Shown here: positions 15,513 to 24,398 of the stretch, one piece after another
Position numbering within the stretch: the first letter of the stretch is position 1
Layout of the letters: every line of letters begins with the position of its first letter
Source of the DNA: CALFVT01 sp964513675
GTDB lineage: Bacteria > Pseudomonadota > Alphaproteobacteria > Caulobacterales > Maricaulaceae
NCBI GenBank assembly: GCA_964513675.1
Contig: CAZEOD010000030.1
Location: 1 to 29,822 of the forward strand
DNA length: 29,822 bases
Reading direction: 5' to 3'
The notes under the pieces: generated by a model
The model's database searches: none
Seen by the model: only the letters and a program-made list of their open reading frames with translations
What the model was told of the DNA's origin: nothing
Position numbers and translations under genes: made by a program

Positions 15513-15553
15513 GATAATTTAAATGCGCTGACACATAGCCGGAGTGGCCAAGC

Positions 15554-17188
15554 CTAATGCCGGAAGTGGCGCATCCCCGTGAAGACCATGGCAATTCCGG
15601 CCTCATCTGCGGCGGCAATAACCTCTTCATCCCGAATAGATCCGCCCGGCTGAATAATAGCCGTTGCGCCGGCGCTGGCGGCGGCGAGCATACCGTCTGC
15701 AAAGGGGAAGAAAGCATCAGAGGCACAGGCGCAGCCTTGCGTGCGCGGGCTGTCCCATCCGGCTGATTTTTGCGCGTCTTCGGCTTTGCGCGCGGCGATA
15801 CGCGCGCTATCAATGCGGCTCATTTGACCCGCGCCAATACCCGCCGTTGCGCCGTCTTTAACATAGATAATCGCATTTGATTTGACATGTTTGGCGACTT
15901 TCCACGCCATGCGAAGATCCGCCATTTCGGTTTCTGTTGGCGCGCGCTTTGTCACGACTTTTAAATCACTATCTGCGACATAGCCGTTATCTCGGTCTTG
16001 CACCAAAATACCGCCCGCAACATTTCTCTGTGTCATGCTCGGCGCGCTGACATCAGGGAGATCGCCAGCAATAAGCAAGCGTAGGTTTTTCTTTTTCGCA
16101 AAGACTTTAACGGCGTCTTCATCCGCGCTTGGCGCAATGACAACTTCGGTGAAGACTTTGACAATCTCTTTCGCGGTGGCCGCATCAAGATTACCGTTCA
16201 GCGCAACAATACCGCCAAAGGCCGATACCGGATCGCAAGCGAGCGCGTTTTTATAGGCTGTAATGAAGTCATCAGCCGCCGCTACGCCGCATGGGTTCGC
16301 ATGTTTAATAATCGCTACAGCCGGTTTATCGCCGCGCCTGTTGTCGCCAAATTCAGCGACTAATTCATAGGCGGCATCCGTGTCATTAATGTTATTATAA
16401 GACAGCGCCTTACCTTGAAGCTGCTCGGCCGTCGCAACGCCCGGGCGGTGGCTGCCATCGGTATAAAAACTAGCCGTTTGATGCGGGTTCTCGCCGTAAC
16501 GTAAAGACTGCTTCAGCTGTCCAGCTTGCGCGCGGTAAGCCGGCGCAGCCTCGCCTAAATGATTAGCAAAATAATTCGCAATCGCCGCGTCATAAGCCGC
16601 GCTGCGGGCGTAGGTTTTCGCAGCGAGAGATTGGCGAACTGTGCCGCTGACATGTCCGTCATTGGCGTCCATATCGGCTAAGACGACATCAACATCATCA
16701 GCGTCTGTGCATACCGCAACATGGGCATGGTTTTTAGCCGCAGCGCGGATCATCGCCGGCCCGCCAATATCAATATTTTCAACGCACATTTCATAAGAGC
16801 CGCCGCTCGCGACAGCTTGTTCAAAGGGGTAAAGATTAACAATCAACAGGTCGATCGACAAAATGCCGTGATTATGCATAGCGTCTTTATGGCTCGCTAA
16901 ATCGCGGTCCCCCAAAAGCCCGCCGTGCACCATAGGATGTAGGGTTTTAACGCGGCCGTCCATCATCTCTGGAAAATTCGTCAGCTCTGTCACGTCTTTG
17001 ACAGGAATACCCGCCGCCATAATCGCTTTATGCGTTCCCCCGGTTGAGACGAGCTTAACGCCGCGCTCATGCAAAGCTTTCGCTTGGTCAATAAGCCTTG
17101 ATTTATCAGATACTGATAATAAAGCCCGCTTAACAGCCGTCAGGCGCGAGGGATCAAAGGGCGGAAGATTAGGGTTGGGCGCGGGCAT
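15554..17188 (-). CDS. purH: Bifunctional AICAR transformylase/IMP cyclohydrolase PurH
   Basis: PurH catalyses the last two steps of IMP synthesis: formyl transfer to AICAR and ring closure. The 544-residue protein has the N-terminal cyclohydrolase (MGS-like) domain, with KRALLSVSDKSRLIDQAKAL, STGGTHKAI, FPEMMDGRVKTLHP and HGGLLGDRD. The C-terminal transformylase domain has SLRYGENPHQ, AIIKHANPCGVA (catalytic Lys-His) and DAFFPFADG, and ends in MVFTGMRHFRH as usual. AAGGA stands before the ATG at 17188. It follows the rpe-heparinase-dehydratase group on the same strand, 86 bases after the dehydratase stop. Confidence 0.97.
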   Translation of the reverse strand: MPAPNPNLPPFDPSRLTAVKRALLSVSDKSRLIDQAKALHERGVKLVSTGGTHKAIMAAGIPVKDVTELTNFPEMMDGRVKTLHPMVHGGLLGDRDLASHKDAMHNHGILSIDLLIVNLYPFEQAVASGGSYEMCVENIDIGGPAMIRAAAKNHAHVAVCTDADDVDVVLADMDANDGHVSGTVRQSLAAKTYARSAAYDAAIANYFANHLGEAAPAYRAQAGQLKQSLRYGENPHQTASFYTDGSHRPGVATAEQLQGKALSYNNINDTDAAYELVAEFGDNRRGDKPAVAIIKHANPCGVAAADDFITAYKNALACDPVSAFGGIVALNGNLDAATAKEIVKVFTEVVIAPSADEDAVKVFAKKKNLRLLIAGDLPDVSAPSMTQRNVAGGILVQDRDNGYVADSDLKVVTKRAPTETEMADLRMAWKVAKHVKSNAIIYVKDGATAGIGAGQMSRIDSARIAARKAEDAQKSAGWDSPRTQGCACASDAFFPFADGMLAAASAGATAIIQPGGSIRDEEVIAAADEAGIAMVFTGMRHFRH

Positions 17189-17274
17189 AATATGTCCTTA
17201 TTCAAGCTCGTTTTATTCGGTTCTATAGACAGCGTTACGACGCCGCATTTATCGGCGCGCGCGTAACATGAAAC

Positions 17275-19191
17275 TTAATCTTTGGAAAGCGTTCCGTTGG
17301 GGTCATAATCAGGAATTAGATCGGCGAGACCTGTTCGGATTTTATCATAATCGCGCGCCTTGATATGTTTAATCAATTTAGCCAAGCGGCGGTCAATAGA
17401 TTCGGGGTCAACAACAAGTCCCGTAAAACACATCACGCCTTTGACGGATGTATCGGTTAATTCTTCTTGCTCCCCGATCAGCACTTCAGTCAATTTCTCG
17501 CCGGGGCGAAGGCCTGTATATTTAATATCAATATCGCGGTCGGGGATAAAGCCGCGCAGGCGGATCAAATGCCGCGCCAACCGCGCAATATTAACCGGCT
17601 CGCCCATATCCAGCACATAAACAGCGCCTTTTTCAATATGAGACGTTAGGTTCATGGCCGCCGCTTGCAGGACAAGCGCGCCGGCTTCTTGTGTTGTCAT
17701 AAAATAGCGCTCGACATCTTTATGCGTCACGGTCACTGGGCCGCCTTTAGCGATTTGGCTTTCAAATAGCGGCACAACAGAACCCGTGGACGCCAGCACA
17801 TTGCCAAAGCGAACGCAGCTCGCGGATAATCCGCTATTTTGCGCTTGCCGCGAGAGGGTGAGCACTTCGGCCAAGCGCTTACTCGCCCCCATGATATTAT
17901 TGGGCCGCACAGCTTTATCCGTTGAGATTAAGGTGAAACTCTTGGCCTTAAACTTTGCCGCCACTGACAGTAAATTCTCTGTCCCGATGAGGTTTGTCGC
18001 CAATGTTTCCAGCGGATTTGTCTCCCCCAGCGGGACATGTTTCAGCGCGGCAGCATGTAAAATAATATCCGGCTGTTCACGCTCAAAAATATCCTCAAGC
18101 CGGTCAATATCGCGCACATCACCCAGATAGGCCGAAAGGCGGCCCTCTTTGCGGCCTTGTGTATCGGGGTCGAGCTCTTGCAAAATCTGATAGCTATTAA
18201 ATTCGGATATATCGACGAGGACGAGCTTTTTCGGCGTTAACGCATATATTTGCCGTGAAAGCTCCGAGCCAATTGTGCCGCCTGCACCTGTGACCAGAAC
18301 AACCTGTTCGTCCATCATGCGGCGCACGGGCGACATATCATGACGCTGTACGGGCCGCCCAATTAAATCCGCCGCTTCAAAAGCCGTTAAATCATTCGCC
18401 CCGCCGGGCTGCACCCGCGCGAGCGGTAAGCTTAGGCTCGCGGCAATCCGCACAAGCCTGTCAGATAAATCTCGTTTTAAATTCGGCTGCGTAGCAATTA
18501 ATGTCAGCGCCCCGCCAGCGGCCTTAAACCGCGCGCAAACATCTTCAACATCAGCCAGACCGCCCAAGACCGGAACCCCGCGAATAGATTGCCCTTTAAA
18601 ATCAGCATCAGAGGAGATAATTCCCCGTATATTAAACCCCGGCGTTTCTTTGCGGCTACTATCGAGAATATAATCATTTGCCGAGCCTTCAGAGCCAATC
18701 AAGATCGCATCGGGTAAATTCATATCGCGCCCCCGAAATAAAGCGCGGATATCGCCGTTATGATAGAGCAGCACCGCGAGGCGAATAAGCGTTAACATGC
18801 CAAAGAATAAGGCTCCGGAAATAAACGGAACCGAGCGCGGAAAATTCTCGCCGCGATTAAAGAATAAAAACATTATGACCGGCGTAATAATCGACACCAG
18901 AAACACGCCAAGCAGCAAAACGCGAATGTCACTTAGGGAGGTAAACCGCCATAATCCGCGGTGAACCCGCAAGCTCATCCATGTAACAAAAACCACCGCC
19001 GCAAAAACAAGCGCGGCTTTATAATCAAGCATATCCGGTATGGCTTTATTCTCAAAATCATAACGCCATGTCATCGCCAAAAACATGGCAACAAAACCAA
19101 GACCTGCATCCAAAACAGATAATAGAAATCCACTTAAAGATCGCGGCATATAAGATGCAATTTTAAAAGAAGGTTTAGCGAGCTTAGCCAT
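17275..19191 (-). CDS. Membrane-bound nucleotide-sugar 4,6-dehydratase, FlaA1/CapD/WbpM/PglF family
   Basis: A 638-residue enzyme of the large, membrane-anchored SDR group that makes 4-keto-6-deoxy sugars from UDP-GlcNAc or related NDP-sugars for surface polysaccharide or glycoprotein glycans. Four hydrophobic helices cover about 21-140, followed by a CoA-binding-like domain (about 160-290) and the SDR domain. The NAD motif is VTGAGGTIGSEL (about 300-311), and LISTDKAVRPNNIMGASKRLAE carries the MxxxK active site (M434, K438), with methionine in place of the usual SDR tyrosine as in WbpM/PglF. Its start overlaps the heparinase stop by 8 bases, so translation is likely coupled. The exact sugar substrate is unknown. 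Confidence 0.9.
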   Translation of the reverse strand: MAKLAKPSFKIASYMPRSLSGFLLSVLDAGLGFVAMFLAMTWRYDFENKAIPDMLDYKAALVFAAVVFVTWMSLRVHRGLWRFTSLSDIRVLLLGVFLVSIITPVIMFLFFNRGENFPRSVPFISGALFFGMLTLIRLAVLLYHNGDIRALFRGRDMNLPDAILIGSEGSANDYILDSSRKETPGFNIRGIISSDADFKGQSIRGVPVLGGLADVEDVCARFKAAGGALTLIATQPNLKRDLSDRLVRIAASLSLPLARVQPGGANDLTAFEAADLIGRPVQRHDMSPVRRMMDEQVVLVTGAGGTIGSELSRQIYALTPKKLVLVDISEFNSYQILQELDPDTQGRKEGRLSAYLGDVRDIDRLEDIFEREQPDIILHAAALKHVPLGETNPLETLATNLIGTENLLSVAAKFKAKSFTLISTDKAVRPNNIMGASKRLAEVLTLSRQAQNSGLSASCVRFGNVLASTGSVVPLFESQIAKGGPVTVTHKDVERYFMTTQEAGALVLQAAAMNLTSHIEKGAVYVLDMGEPVNIARLARHLIRLRGFIPDRDIDIKYTGLRPGEKLTEVLIGEQEELTDTSVKGVMCFTGLVVDPESIDRRLAKLIKHIKARDYDKIRTGLADLIPDYDPNGTLSKD

Positions 19192-20926
19192 CTCGCGCCC
19201 GCTTTTCTAGGCGGCGAAGCGACCATCTCACCCGATTGGATTTAGCCTCGCCGTCGCCATCGGCAAAGGCCGCGCCTTTAATCGTAATTTGATGGGTTTC
19301 TTGGCCGCGATAACCCGCGCCGAAATAAACTGATTTTTCAATCATAAGCGGGCCATTATCTGTCCGCAATCTCCAGCCCACGCCGCCCGGCTGTATAATC
19401 AGCGCACTATTTTGATCTTGCGCCAAGGTCGCAATAACATTGGGATGAAGGTGAAAGCGTAGCATGAACGGCACTTGCTGCGCTGACTTTGGGGTTTCAC
19501 CGACAGGCAGGAAAAGCGTATCTTCGCCGCGAATATCTTTGCCGTCTGCGCTGATATAAAATCGCCGGCGGTGTGATAAGCCCTGATCGGGTAGATATCC
19601 GTTATGTGAGCCTTCAACCCATGTGCCGGCCACTTGCTCTTTGCGCGAGAAATTTACATGTCCGACATCTCTGATGAAGACATCGCCATGGGCATCTGCG
19701 CCAGTTCCCGGCTTGATAATTTGCCCGATAGCCGCATCATCCAGCGTCACAGTCGAGTGAGAGGCTGTATGGCGCATAAGGCGATGCCAGCGCGGCTGCT
19801 GCTGCACGGTCCAGCCGCAATTCACGATCATCCGGCCTGCACTATTAGAGAGCTCAAACGCCAGCGGGGCTTGATGGGCCTGCCGATCATAGCCCCGCGG
19901 CGGCGTCCCGCCCGAGTCGATAAGACAGACCGTGTCGCCGGCCATAATACGCTGATAGCCTGTATTTGGGCATACAGAGAAAGGTTTTTCAGGAAGATCG
20001 GCTCCCTTAAGAAGCTTATCAATCACCGCAGGTGATCCCTCGCCGCTGCCATTAAAACAGGCCAAACCGCCATCCGTATGGCGGAAAAAAGCTAAGGCTG
20101 GCTGCATGCGGTCAATGGCGCGCGTCAGGGCCGATGATCCTTCAACGCCGCGGGCCTGTATAATCTTATCCAGCGCCGTGAAAACAGCGAGAATATCTGC
20201 GATATCACCCGGCGTTCGCGTCGACAGCCCACCGTCGGAATATATCTGCAATGATATTTCATCATCGAGCCAATCAAGGCCTTTTTGGTAAAACGGATCA
20301 TCCCGCCCGCCTAACCTTAACCCGCCCAGCGCCAAAGTTGCGGCCGCCTTTAGGCGTATCGGGCCTTTCGGGAGCCGCTTATAAGTGTTTTTCAGGCGCT
20401 TTAATTGCCGCACGACGGCGCGGCGGCGAATATCCGCAACATCTGATAAGCTATCAAGCGATAAAGCCGGCACCCAATAAACCAGCCAATTAAACAGGCG
20501 GTGGGTTAAAATATCTGTATTCCATGTATAAGCATTCCAATGGCCAAACACGTCTATCCAGCGGTCAACAAGATAGCGGGTTCTGACAATCGCGGCTTTA
20601 TCGCGGCAGCGTAATAAATCAGCCATCCAATGAAAGCCGTGCAGCCATTCGGCAAAGCGTTTGGACGGGGCCGGAATTGACCACGGATCACCCTGCGCGC
20701 CGACATCAAGATCTTGCCCTATATAAGAGAAATGCCCTTTTAGCAGCGCCTCTCCGGCGGCTTTATCCCCGCCAATGACCTCAACACGGCCATCGAAAAA
20801 TACGGGAACCCGTCCGGTGCGCAAATTTACGGCCCGCAAAGGGCCGCCCATATCAACAGCAACGCCGTGATATATTTTACGGCTTAATTCCCAAGCCGTC
20901 GATAACGGAGATATGCGGCGCGTCAA
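19184..20926 (-). CDS. Heparinase II/III family protein
   Basis: A 580-residue protein of the heparinase II/III-like family that is widely found next to rpe and purH in alphaproteobacteria. The N-terminal alpha/alpha-toroid part contains WNAYTWNTDILTHRLFNWLVYW, and the C-terminal part (about 330-560) has the beta-sheet heparinase signature, including GRMIVNCG, HRLMRHTASHSTVTLDD and GVGWRLRTDNG. No export signal is evident at the N-terminus. The TTG at 20926 is preferred because AAAGG lies about 9 bases before it, overlapping the rpe stop, and the next methionine would remove a conserved-looking stretch. The substrate in this synteny group is not known; a polysaccharide-lyase or envelope-glycan role is inferred. 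Confidence 0.85.
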   Translation of the reverse strand: MTRRISPLSTAWELSRKIYHGVAVDMGGPLRAVNLRTGRVPVFFDGRVEVIGGDKAAGEALLKGHFSYIGQDLDVGAQGDPWSIPAPSKRFAEWLHGFHWMADLLRCRDKAAIVRTRYLVDRWIDVFGHWNAYTWNTDILTHRLFNWLVYWVPALSLDSLSDVADIRRRAVVRQLKRLKNTYKRLPKGPIRLKAAATLALGGLRLGGRDDPFYQKGLDWLDDEISLQIYSDGGLSTRTPGDIADILAVFTALDKIIQARGVEGSSALTRAIDRMQPALAFFRHTDGGLACFNGSGEGSPAVIDKLLKGADLPEKPFSVCPNTGYQRIMAGDTVCLIDSGGTPPRGYDRQAHQAPLAFELSNSAGRMIVNCGWTVQQQPRWHRLMRHTASHSTVTLDDAAIGQIIKPGTGADAHGDVFIRDVGHVNFSRKEQVAGTWVEGSHNGYLPDQGLSHRRRFYISADGKDIRGEDTLFLPVGETPKSAQQVPFMLRFHLHPNVIATLAQDQNSALIIQPGGVGWRLRTDNGPLMIEKSVYFGAGYRGQETHQITIKGAAFADGDGEAKSNRVRWSLRRLEKRARDG

Positions 20927-20937
20927 ATCAGCCGCCT

Positions 20938-21621
20938 TTAACCCGCGCCGCGAGGGCGGGCGCTGCGCAGGGCTGCGATATTCTCGGCATAGCTGCCGGC
21001 GCCCTTAAATACGGCGCTTCCGGCCACAAGAGCGCTCGCTCCTGCCGCTACACATTGCGGCGCGGTTAAACTATTCACCCCGCCGTCAACCTCCAAAATT
21101 ATATCGCGGCCCGAGGCGTCAATTTTATCGCGAAGGCGGCTGATTTTATCGAGTTGATTGGGGATGAAACTTTGCCCGCCAAAGCCGGGGTTCACGCTCA
21201 TGACCAAAATCATATCCACCATATCCATCACATAATCGAGGATATCAGCCGGCGTTCCGGGGTTCAGAACCACACCGGCTTTAATGCCGCGCTTTTTAAT
21301 CGCTTGAAGGGTGCGGTGAAAATGCGGGCCTGATTCGGGGTGAATGGTCAAAATATCCGCCCCCGCATCAATAAAAGCGTCGACATATTGATCCACCGGA
21401 GAAATCATTAAATGCACATCAAAGGGCTTTTTTGAGTGCGGCTTTAAGGCCGCTAACACATCAGGGCCAATGGTAATATTGGGCACAAAATGGCCATCCA
21501 TAACGTCAATATGGATCATATCAGCCCCCGCAGCATCTATCGCGCGCACTTCTTCGCCCAAGCGGGCAAAATCAGCGGATAAGATTGACGGAGAAATAAG
21601 GAGTTTATTATCATTAGCCAT
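20938..21621 (-). CDS. rpe: Ribulose-phosphate 3-epimerase
   Basis: Rpe interconverts D-ribulose 5-phosphate and D-xylulose 5-phosphate in the pentose phosphate pathway. The 227-residue TIM-barrel protein shows ISPSILSADFARLGEEV, IHIDVMDGHFVPNITIGP (H37, D39), DVHLM (H70), MSVNPGFGGQSFIP, and EVDGGVN (D179), matching the metal and catalytic residues of the family. It is the first gene of a minus-strand run with the heparinase and dehydratase genes, 11 bases before the heparinase start. accD diverges on the other side. Confidence 0.97.
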   Translation of the reverse strand: MANDNKLLISPSILSADFARLGEEVRAIDAAGADMIHIDVMDGHFVPNITIGPDVLAALKPHSKKPFDVHLMISPVDQYVDAFIDAGADILTIHPESGPHFHRTLQAIKKRGIKAGVVLNPGTPADILDYVMDMVDMILVMSVNPGFGGQSFIPNQLDKISRLRDKIDASGRDIILEVDGGVNSLTAPQCVAAGASALVAGSAVFKGAGSYAENIAALRSARPRGAG

Positions 21622-21755
21622 ATATTAAGCCCTTATCAGCCCGCCTTGTTAGGGGCAAGTATGCACATGATATTAACCCTAAAAAGCGGCACTTCTTTTT
21701 TAAAGCGCTCAATCCCCTATTGCCCTTGCGCCGTCAATCGGGCAAAAGCCTTTCT

Positions 21756-22616
21756 ATGAACTGGTTATCAAAACTCGCACCGCCTGGTGTCAAAAATATT
21801 TTCACCAAGAAGGACACGCCGGATAATCTCTGGATTAAATGTCCGAAATCTGGCGAAATGGTGTTTTCCGCTGATCTGCCGAGCATGTTACATGTCACGC
21901 CAGCTGGTCATCACATGCGCATTGGCGCGAAGCTGCGGTTCGAATATACATTTGATGACGGGGAGTACATCACGGTTCCGATCCCTGAGGTCGCGGCTGA
22001 CCCGCTTAAATTCAGAGATGATAAGAAATATACAGACCGCCTAAAAGCCGCCCGCGCAAAAACCGGCGATGACGATGTCATGACCATAGGCGTTGGGACG
22101 ATACACGGCGTTAAAACTGTGGTCTTAGTCCAGAACTTCGCCTTTATGGGCGGCTCTCTTGGCATGGCGGCGGGCGAAGGCTTTATCACAGCCTCCGATT
22201 ATGCGGTTAAGCACGGCCTCCCCCTCGTTATCTTTACGGCCGCGGGCGGCGCGCGTATGCAAGAAGGCGCTTTGTCGCTTATGCAAATGCCGCGCACGAC
22301 GATTGCGGTACAGGCGCTACGTGAAGCCAGCCTTCCCTATATCGTTGTACTATGTGATCCGACGACAGGCGGCGTTACAGCAAGCTATGCTATGCTGGGG
22401 GATATTCACCTCGCGGAGCCAGGCGCCTTAATTTGCTTCGCCGGACCGCGCGTGATCGAAGAAACCATTCGCGAGAAACTCCCTAAAGGATTTCAGCGCG
22501 CAGAATTTCTGGAAGAAAAAGGCATGGTTGACCGCGTCGTCGCCCGTAAAAATATGCGCGAAACATTGTCCAATATTTTATCTGTCCTGATGAAGGACGG
22601 CTCTAAAGCCGCATAA
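21756..22616 (+). CDS. accD: Acetyl-CoA carboxylase carboxyltransferase subunit beta
   Basis: AccD carries part of the carboxyltransferase site that makes malonyl-CoA for fatty acid synthesis. The 286-residue protein has FAFMGGSLGMAAGEGF, IFTAAGGARMQEGALSLMQM, DPTTGGVTASYAMLGD and AGPRVIEETI. The zinc ribbon is degenerate: only C29 remains of four positions (C29, S32, T48, G51), with spacing otherwise kept; alphaproteobacterial AccD proteins commonly show this. The ATG at 21756 gives the usual N-terminus (MNWLSKLAPP), although no strong ribosome-binding site precedes it; an in-frame TTG lies 36 bases upstream. folC follows after 22 bases, a common alphaproteobacterial arrangement. Confidence 0.96.
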   Translation: MNWLSKLAPPGVKNIFTKKDTPDNLWIKCPKSGEMVFSADLPSMLHVTPAGHHMRIGAKLRFEYTFDDGEYITVPIPEVAADPLKFRDDKKYTDRLKAARAKTGDDDVMTIGVGTIHGVKTVVLVQNFAFMGGSLGMAAGEGFITASDYAVKHGLPLVIFTAAGGARMQEGALSLMQMPRTTIAVQALREASLPYIVVLCDPTTGGVTASYAMLGDIHLAEPGALICFAGPRVIEETIREKLPKGFQRAEFLEEKGMVDRVVARKNMRETLSNILSVLMKDGSKAA

Positions 22617-22638
22617 CGCAGCGGCTAGACGCTTCATT

Positions 22639-23955
22639 ATGACATCACATGCCCCTCTCGCGGCAGCCCTCGCTGATTTGGCTGCGCTTCATCCCAAGAA
22701 AATAGATCTCGGCTTAGACCGTATTGAGCGTGTTCTCAGCGCGCTTGGTCATCCGCAGCATAAACTCCCGCCAACAGTACATGTCGCCGGCACGAATGGC
22801 AAAGGCTCCACCCTCGCCTATATCCGCGCCATTGCAGAGGCACAGGGACTATCCTGCCATGTCTATACCTCTCCGCATCTTGTTGCCTTTAACGAGCGTA
22901 TTGTGCTGGCATCTGAGCAAATTAGTGATCCGGTTTTGATTGATGTGCTGCGCCGCGTTCGAGCCGCGAATGACGGCGCGCCGCTCTCCTTTTTCGAAGC
23001 GACCACAGCGGCGATGTTCCTCGCCTTTTCCGAACATCCCGCCGATTTATGCCTTATCGAAGTTGGGCTGGGTGGGCGCTATGATGCGACCAATGTTATC
23101 ACCCCCGTCCTTTCTGCGGTGACGCCGATTGATTATGACCATGCCGAGTTCCTCGGAACAGACCTCGCGGGCATCGCGCGGGAGAAGGCCGGAATTTTCA
23201 AGCGAAACACCCCCGCTATAATTGGGGCGCAAACCCCGCTCGTCAGCGCTGTGCTGGATGCAGAATGTAACAAGCTCGGCCTGACGCCGCATATGTTTGG
23301 CCAAGACTACCGCGCCTATGAGGAACATGGCCGCTTGGTGTTTGAAGATAACACCGCTTTGCTCGATCTGCCGCTCCCTCGCCTCTCGGGCGCGCATCAA
23401 ATTCAAAATGCCGGATTAGCCATTGCCTGTGCGCGCCAGTTACAATTTGACGATAAAGCCATTGCGCTGGGGCTGGAGCACGTCACATGGCCCGCGCGGA
23501 TGCAATATCTAACAAGCGGGGAGCTTGCTGATATGGTGCGCGAATCCGGCGGCGAGCTTTGGCTCGACGGCGGGCATAACCCCCATGCCGCCCGCGCTGT
23601 GGCGGCTAAAATGGCCGATCTTGAAGCGCGCGATTCACGGCCCTTGATTATGATTATGGGCCTGCTCGCCAATAAAGATGTCGGCGGCTATCTCGAAGCT
23701 TTTGAAGGCCTCGCCAGCACAGTGATTGCCGTGGACATCGACGGCCATGCTAGCCTTGCAAGCACTGAACTTGCCGCCCGCGCCAAAGAGCGGGGCTTTC
23801 TCACGCAAACCGCGAACAACCTGATCGACGCCGTGCAGCGCGCGATTAATACTGGCGAAGCCTTATCGCGGCAAACACCGCAGCAGCCCATAACGCCGCC
23901 GCGCATTTTAATCTGCGGCTCGCTCTATCTCGCAGGCGAAGTGCTGAAATATTAA
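22639..23955 (+). CDS. folC: Bifunctional dihydrofolate/folylpolyglutamate synthase
   Basis: FolC adds glutamate to dihydropteroate and to folates in the cytosol. The 438-residue protein is a Mur-ligase relative: P-loop GTNGKGS at 51-57, SPHLVAFNERI, LIEVGLGGRYDATNVI, TPIDYDHAEFLG, and the C-terminal DGGHNPHAARA and ICGSLYLAGEVL. It follows accD by 22 bases and probably shares its transcript. A hairpin terminator separates it from the converging trxA. Confidence 0.96.
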   Translation: MTSHAPLAAALADLAALHPKKIDLGLDRIERVLSALGHPQHKLPPTVHVAGTNGKGSTLAYIRAIAEAQGLSCHVYTSPHLVAFNERIVLASEQISDPVLIDVLRRVRAANDGAPLSFFEATTAAMFLAFSEHPADLCLIEVGLGGRYDATNVITPVLSAVTPIDYDHAEFLGTDLAGIAREKAGIFKRNTPAIIGAQTPLVSAVLDAECNKLGLTPHMFGQDYRAYEEHGRLVFEDNTALLDLPLPRLSGAHQIQNAGLAIACARQLQFDDKAIALGLEHVTWPARMQYLTSGELADMVRESGGELWLDGGHNPHAARAVAAKMADLEARDSRPLIMIMGLLANKDVGGYLEAFEGLASTVIAVDIDGHASLASTELAARAKERGFLTQTANNLIDAVQRAINTGEALSRQTPQQPITPPRILICGSLYLAGEVLKY

Positions 23956-24000
23956 GCGGCCCCCTTACGCGCCCAAAGTGAAATCTAAAGAACGCCCATA

Positions 24001-24028
24001 AAAAAAGCCGCAGGCAAGGCTGCGGCTT
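24001..24028 (-). terminator. Intrinsic terminator for trxA, also between folC and trxA
   Basis: AAGCCGCAG (24005-24013) pairs perfectly with CTGCGGCTT (24020-24028) around GCAAGG. On the minus strand it is followed by a run of T (A-run on the plus strand from 24000), so it fits best as the end of the addB-addA-trxA transcript; it may also help end folC. Confidence 0.8.
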
Positions 24029-24051
24029 GATTTTGCGCGTTTTAAACGACG

Positions 24052-24372
24052 CTATGCGTGTTCTTCGACCCATTCCGTGAGTTTGGTTTTCGTCATGGAG
24101 CCGACCTTTGTAGCTACAACTTGGCCGCCTTTAAAAATCATCAATGTCGGGATACCGCGCACATGAAATTTAGCCGGCGTTTCCGGATCATCATCAATAT
24201 TGACTTTTGCAACTGTGATTTTTTCGCCCATTTCATCGGATAAAGCTTCGAGGGCGGGGCCAATTTGCTTACATGGCCCGCACCATTCTGCCCAAAAATC
24301 GACAAGAACGGGCTTTTCTGATTCGATCACATCAGCTTTAAAACTGGCATCTGAGACTTTTACTGTGGCCAT
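24052..24372 (-). CDS. trxA: Thioredoxin
   Basis: A 106-residue cytosolic thioredoxin that reduces protein disulfides. The active site is DFWAEWCGPCK (C31, C34), the buried lysine-containing strand follows, and the cis-proline is P75 in GIPTLMIFKGG. Length and sequence match classical TrxA throughout. AGGAG lies 6 bases before the ATG. It is the last gene of a minus-strand run addB-addA-trxA, 26 bases after the addA stop, a common alphaproteobacterial order. Confidence 0.97.
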   Translation of the reverse strand: MATVKVSDASFKADVIESEKPVLVDFWAEWCGPCKQIGPALEALSDEMGEKITVAKVNIDDDPETPAKFHVRGIPTLMIFKGGQVVATKVGSMTKTKLTEWVEEHA

Positions 24373-24398
24373 GGCGCACTCCTATAATTTCTTTACAC

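Larger units (their letters stand above)
14852..15553. other. 702-base gap without a recognised gene between purH and gltX
   Basis: No gene of a family I recognise lies here. The interval contains seven TTAA tetramers in 55 bases (14979-15033), a direct repeat TTATCACCCCAAA at 15088-15100 and 15107-15119, and several perfect inverted repeats: 15187-15195 with 15246-15254, 15275-15282 with 15391-15398, 15361-15368 with 15400-15407, and 15477-15487 with 15502-15512. A plus-strand frame from 15073 to 15474 has a single in-frame TAA at 15259-15261. It could hold a structured RNA, a decayed gene, or a mobile-element remnant. No tRNA, 5S, tmRNA, RNase P or SRP RNA signature was found. Confidence 0.5.

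Noticed and set aside
15535..15575. tRNA-Leu/Ser-like start GCCGGAGTGGCCAAG
   Set aside because: It runs into the purH stop, and no anticodon, T-loop or acceptor pairing follows.
21720..21755. TTG start extending AccD by 12 residues
   Set aside because: The extra residues (MPLRRQSGKSLS) do not fit the AccD N-terminus, and no ribosome-binding site supports the TTG.
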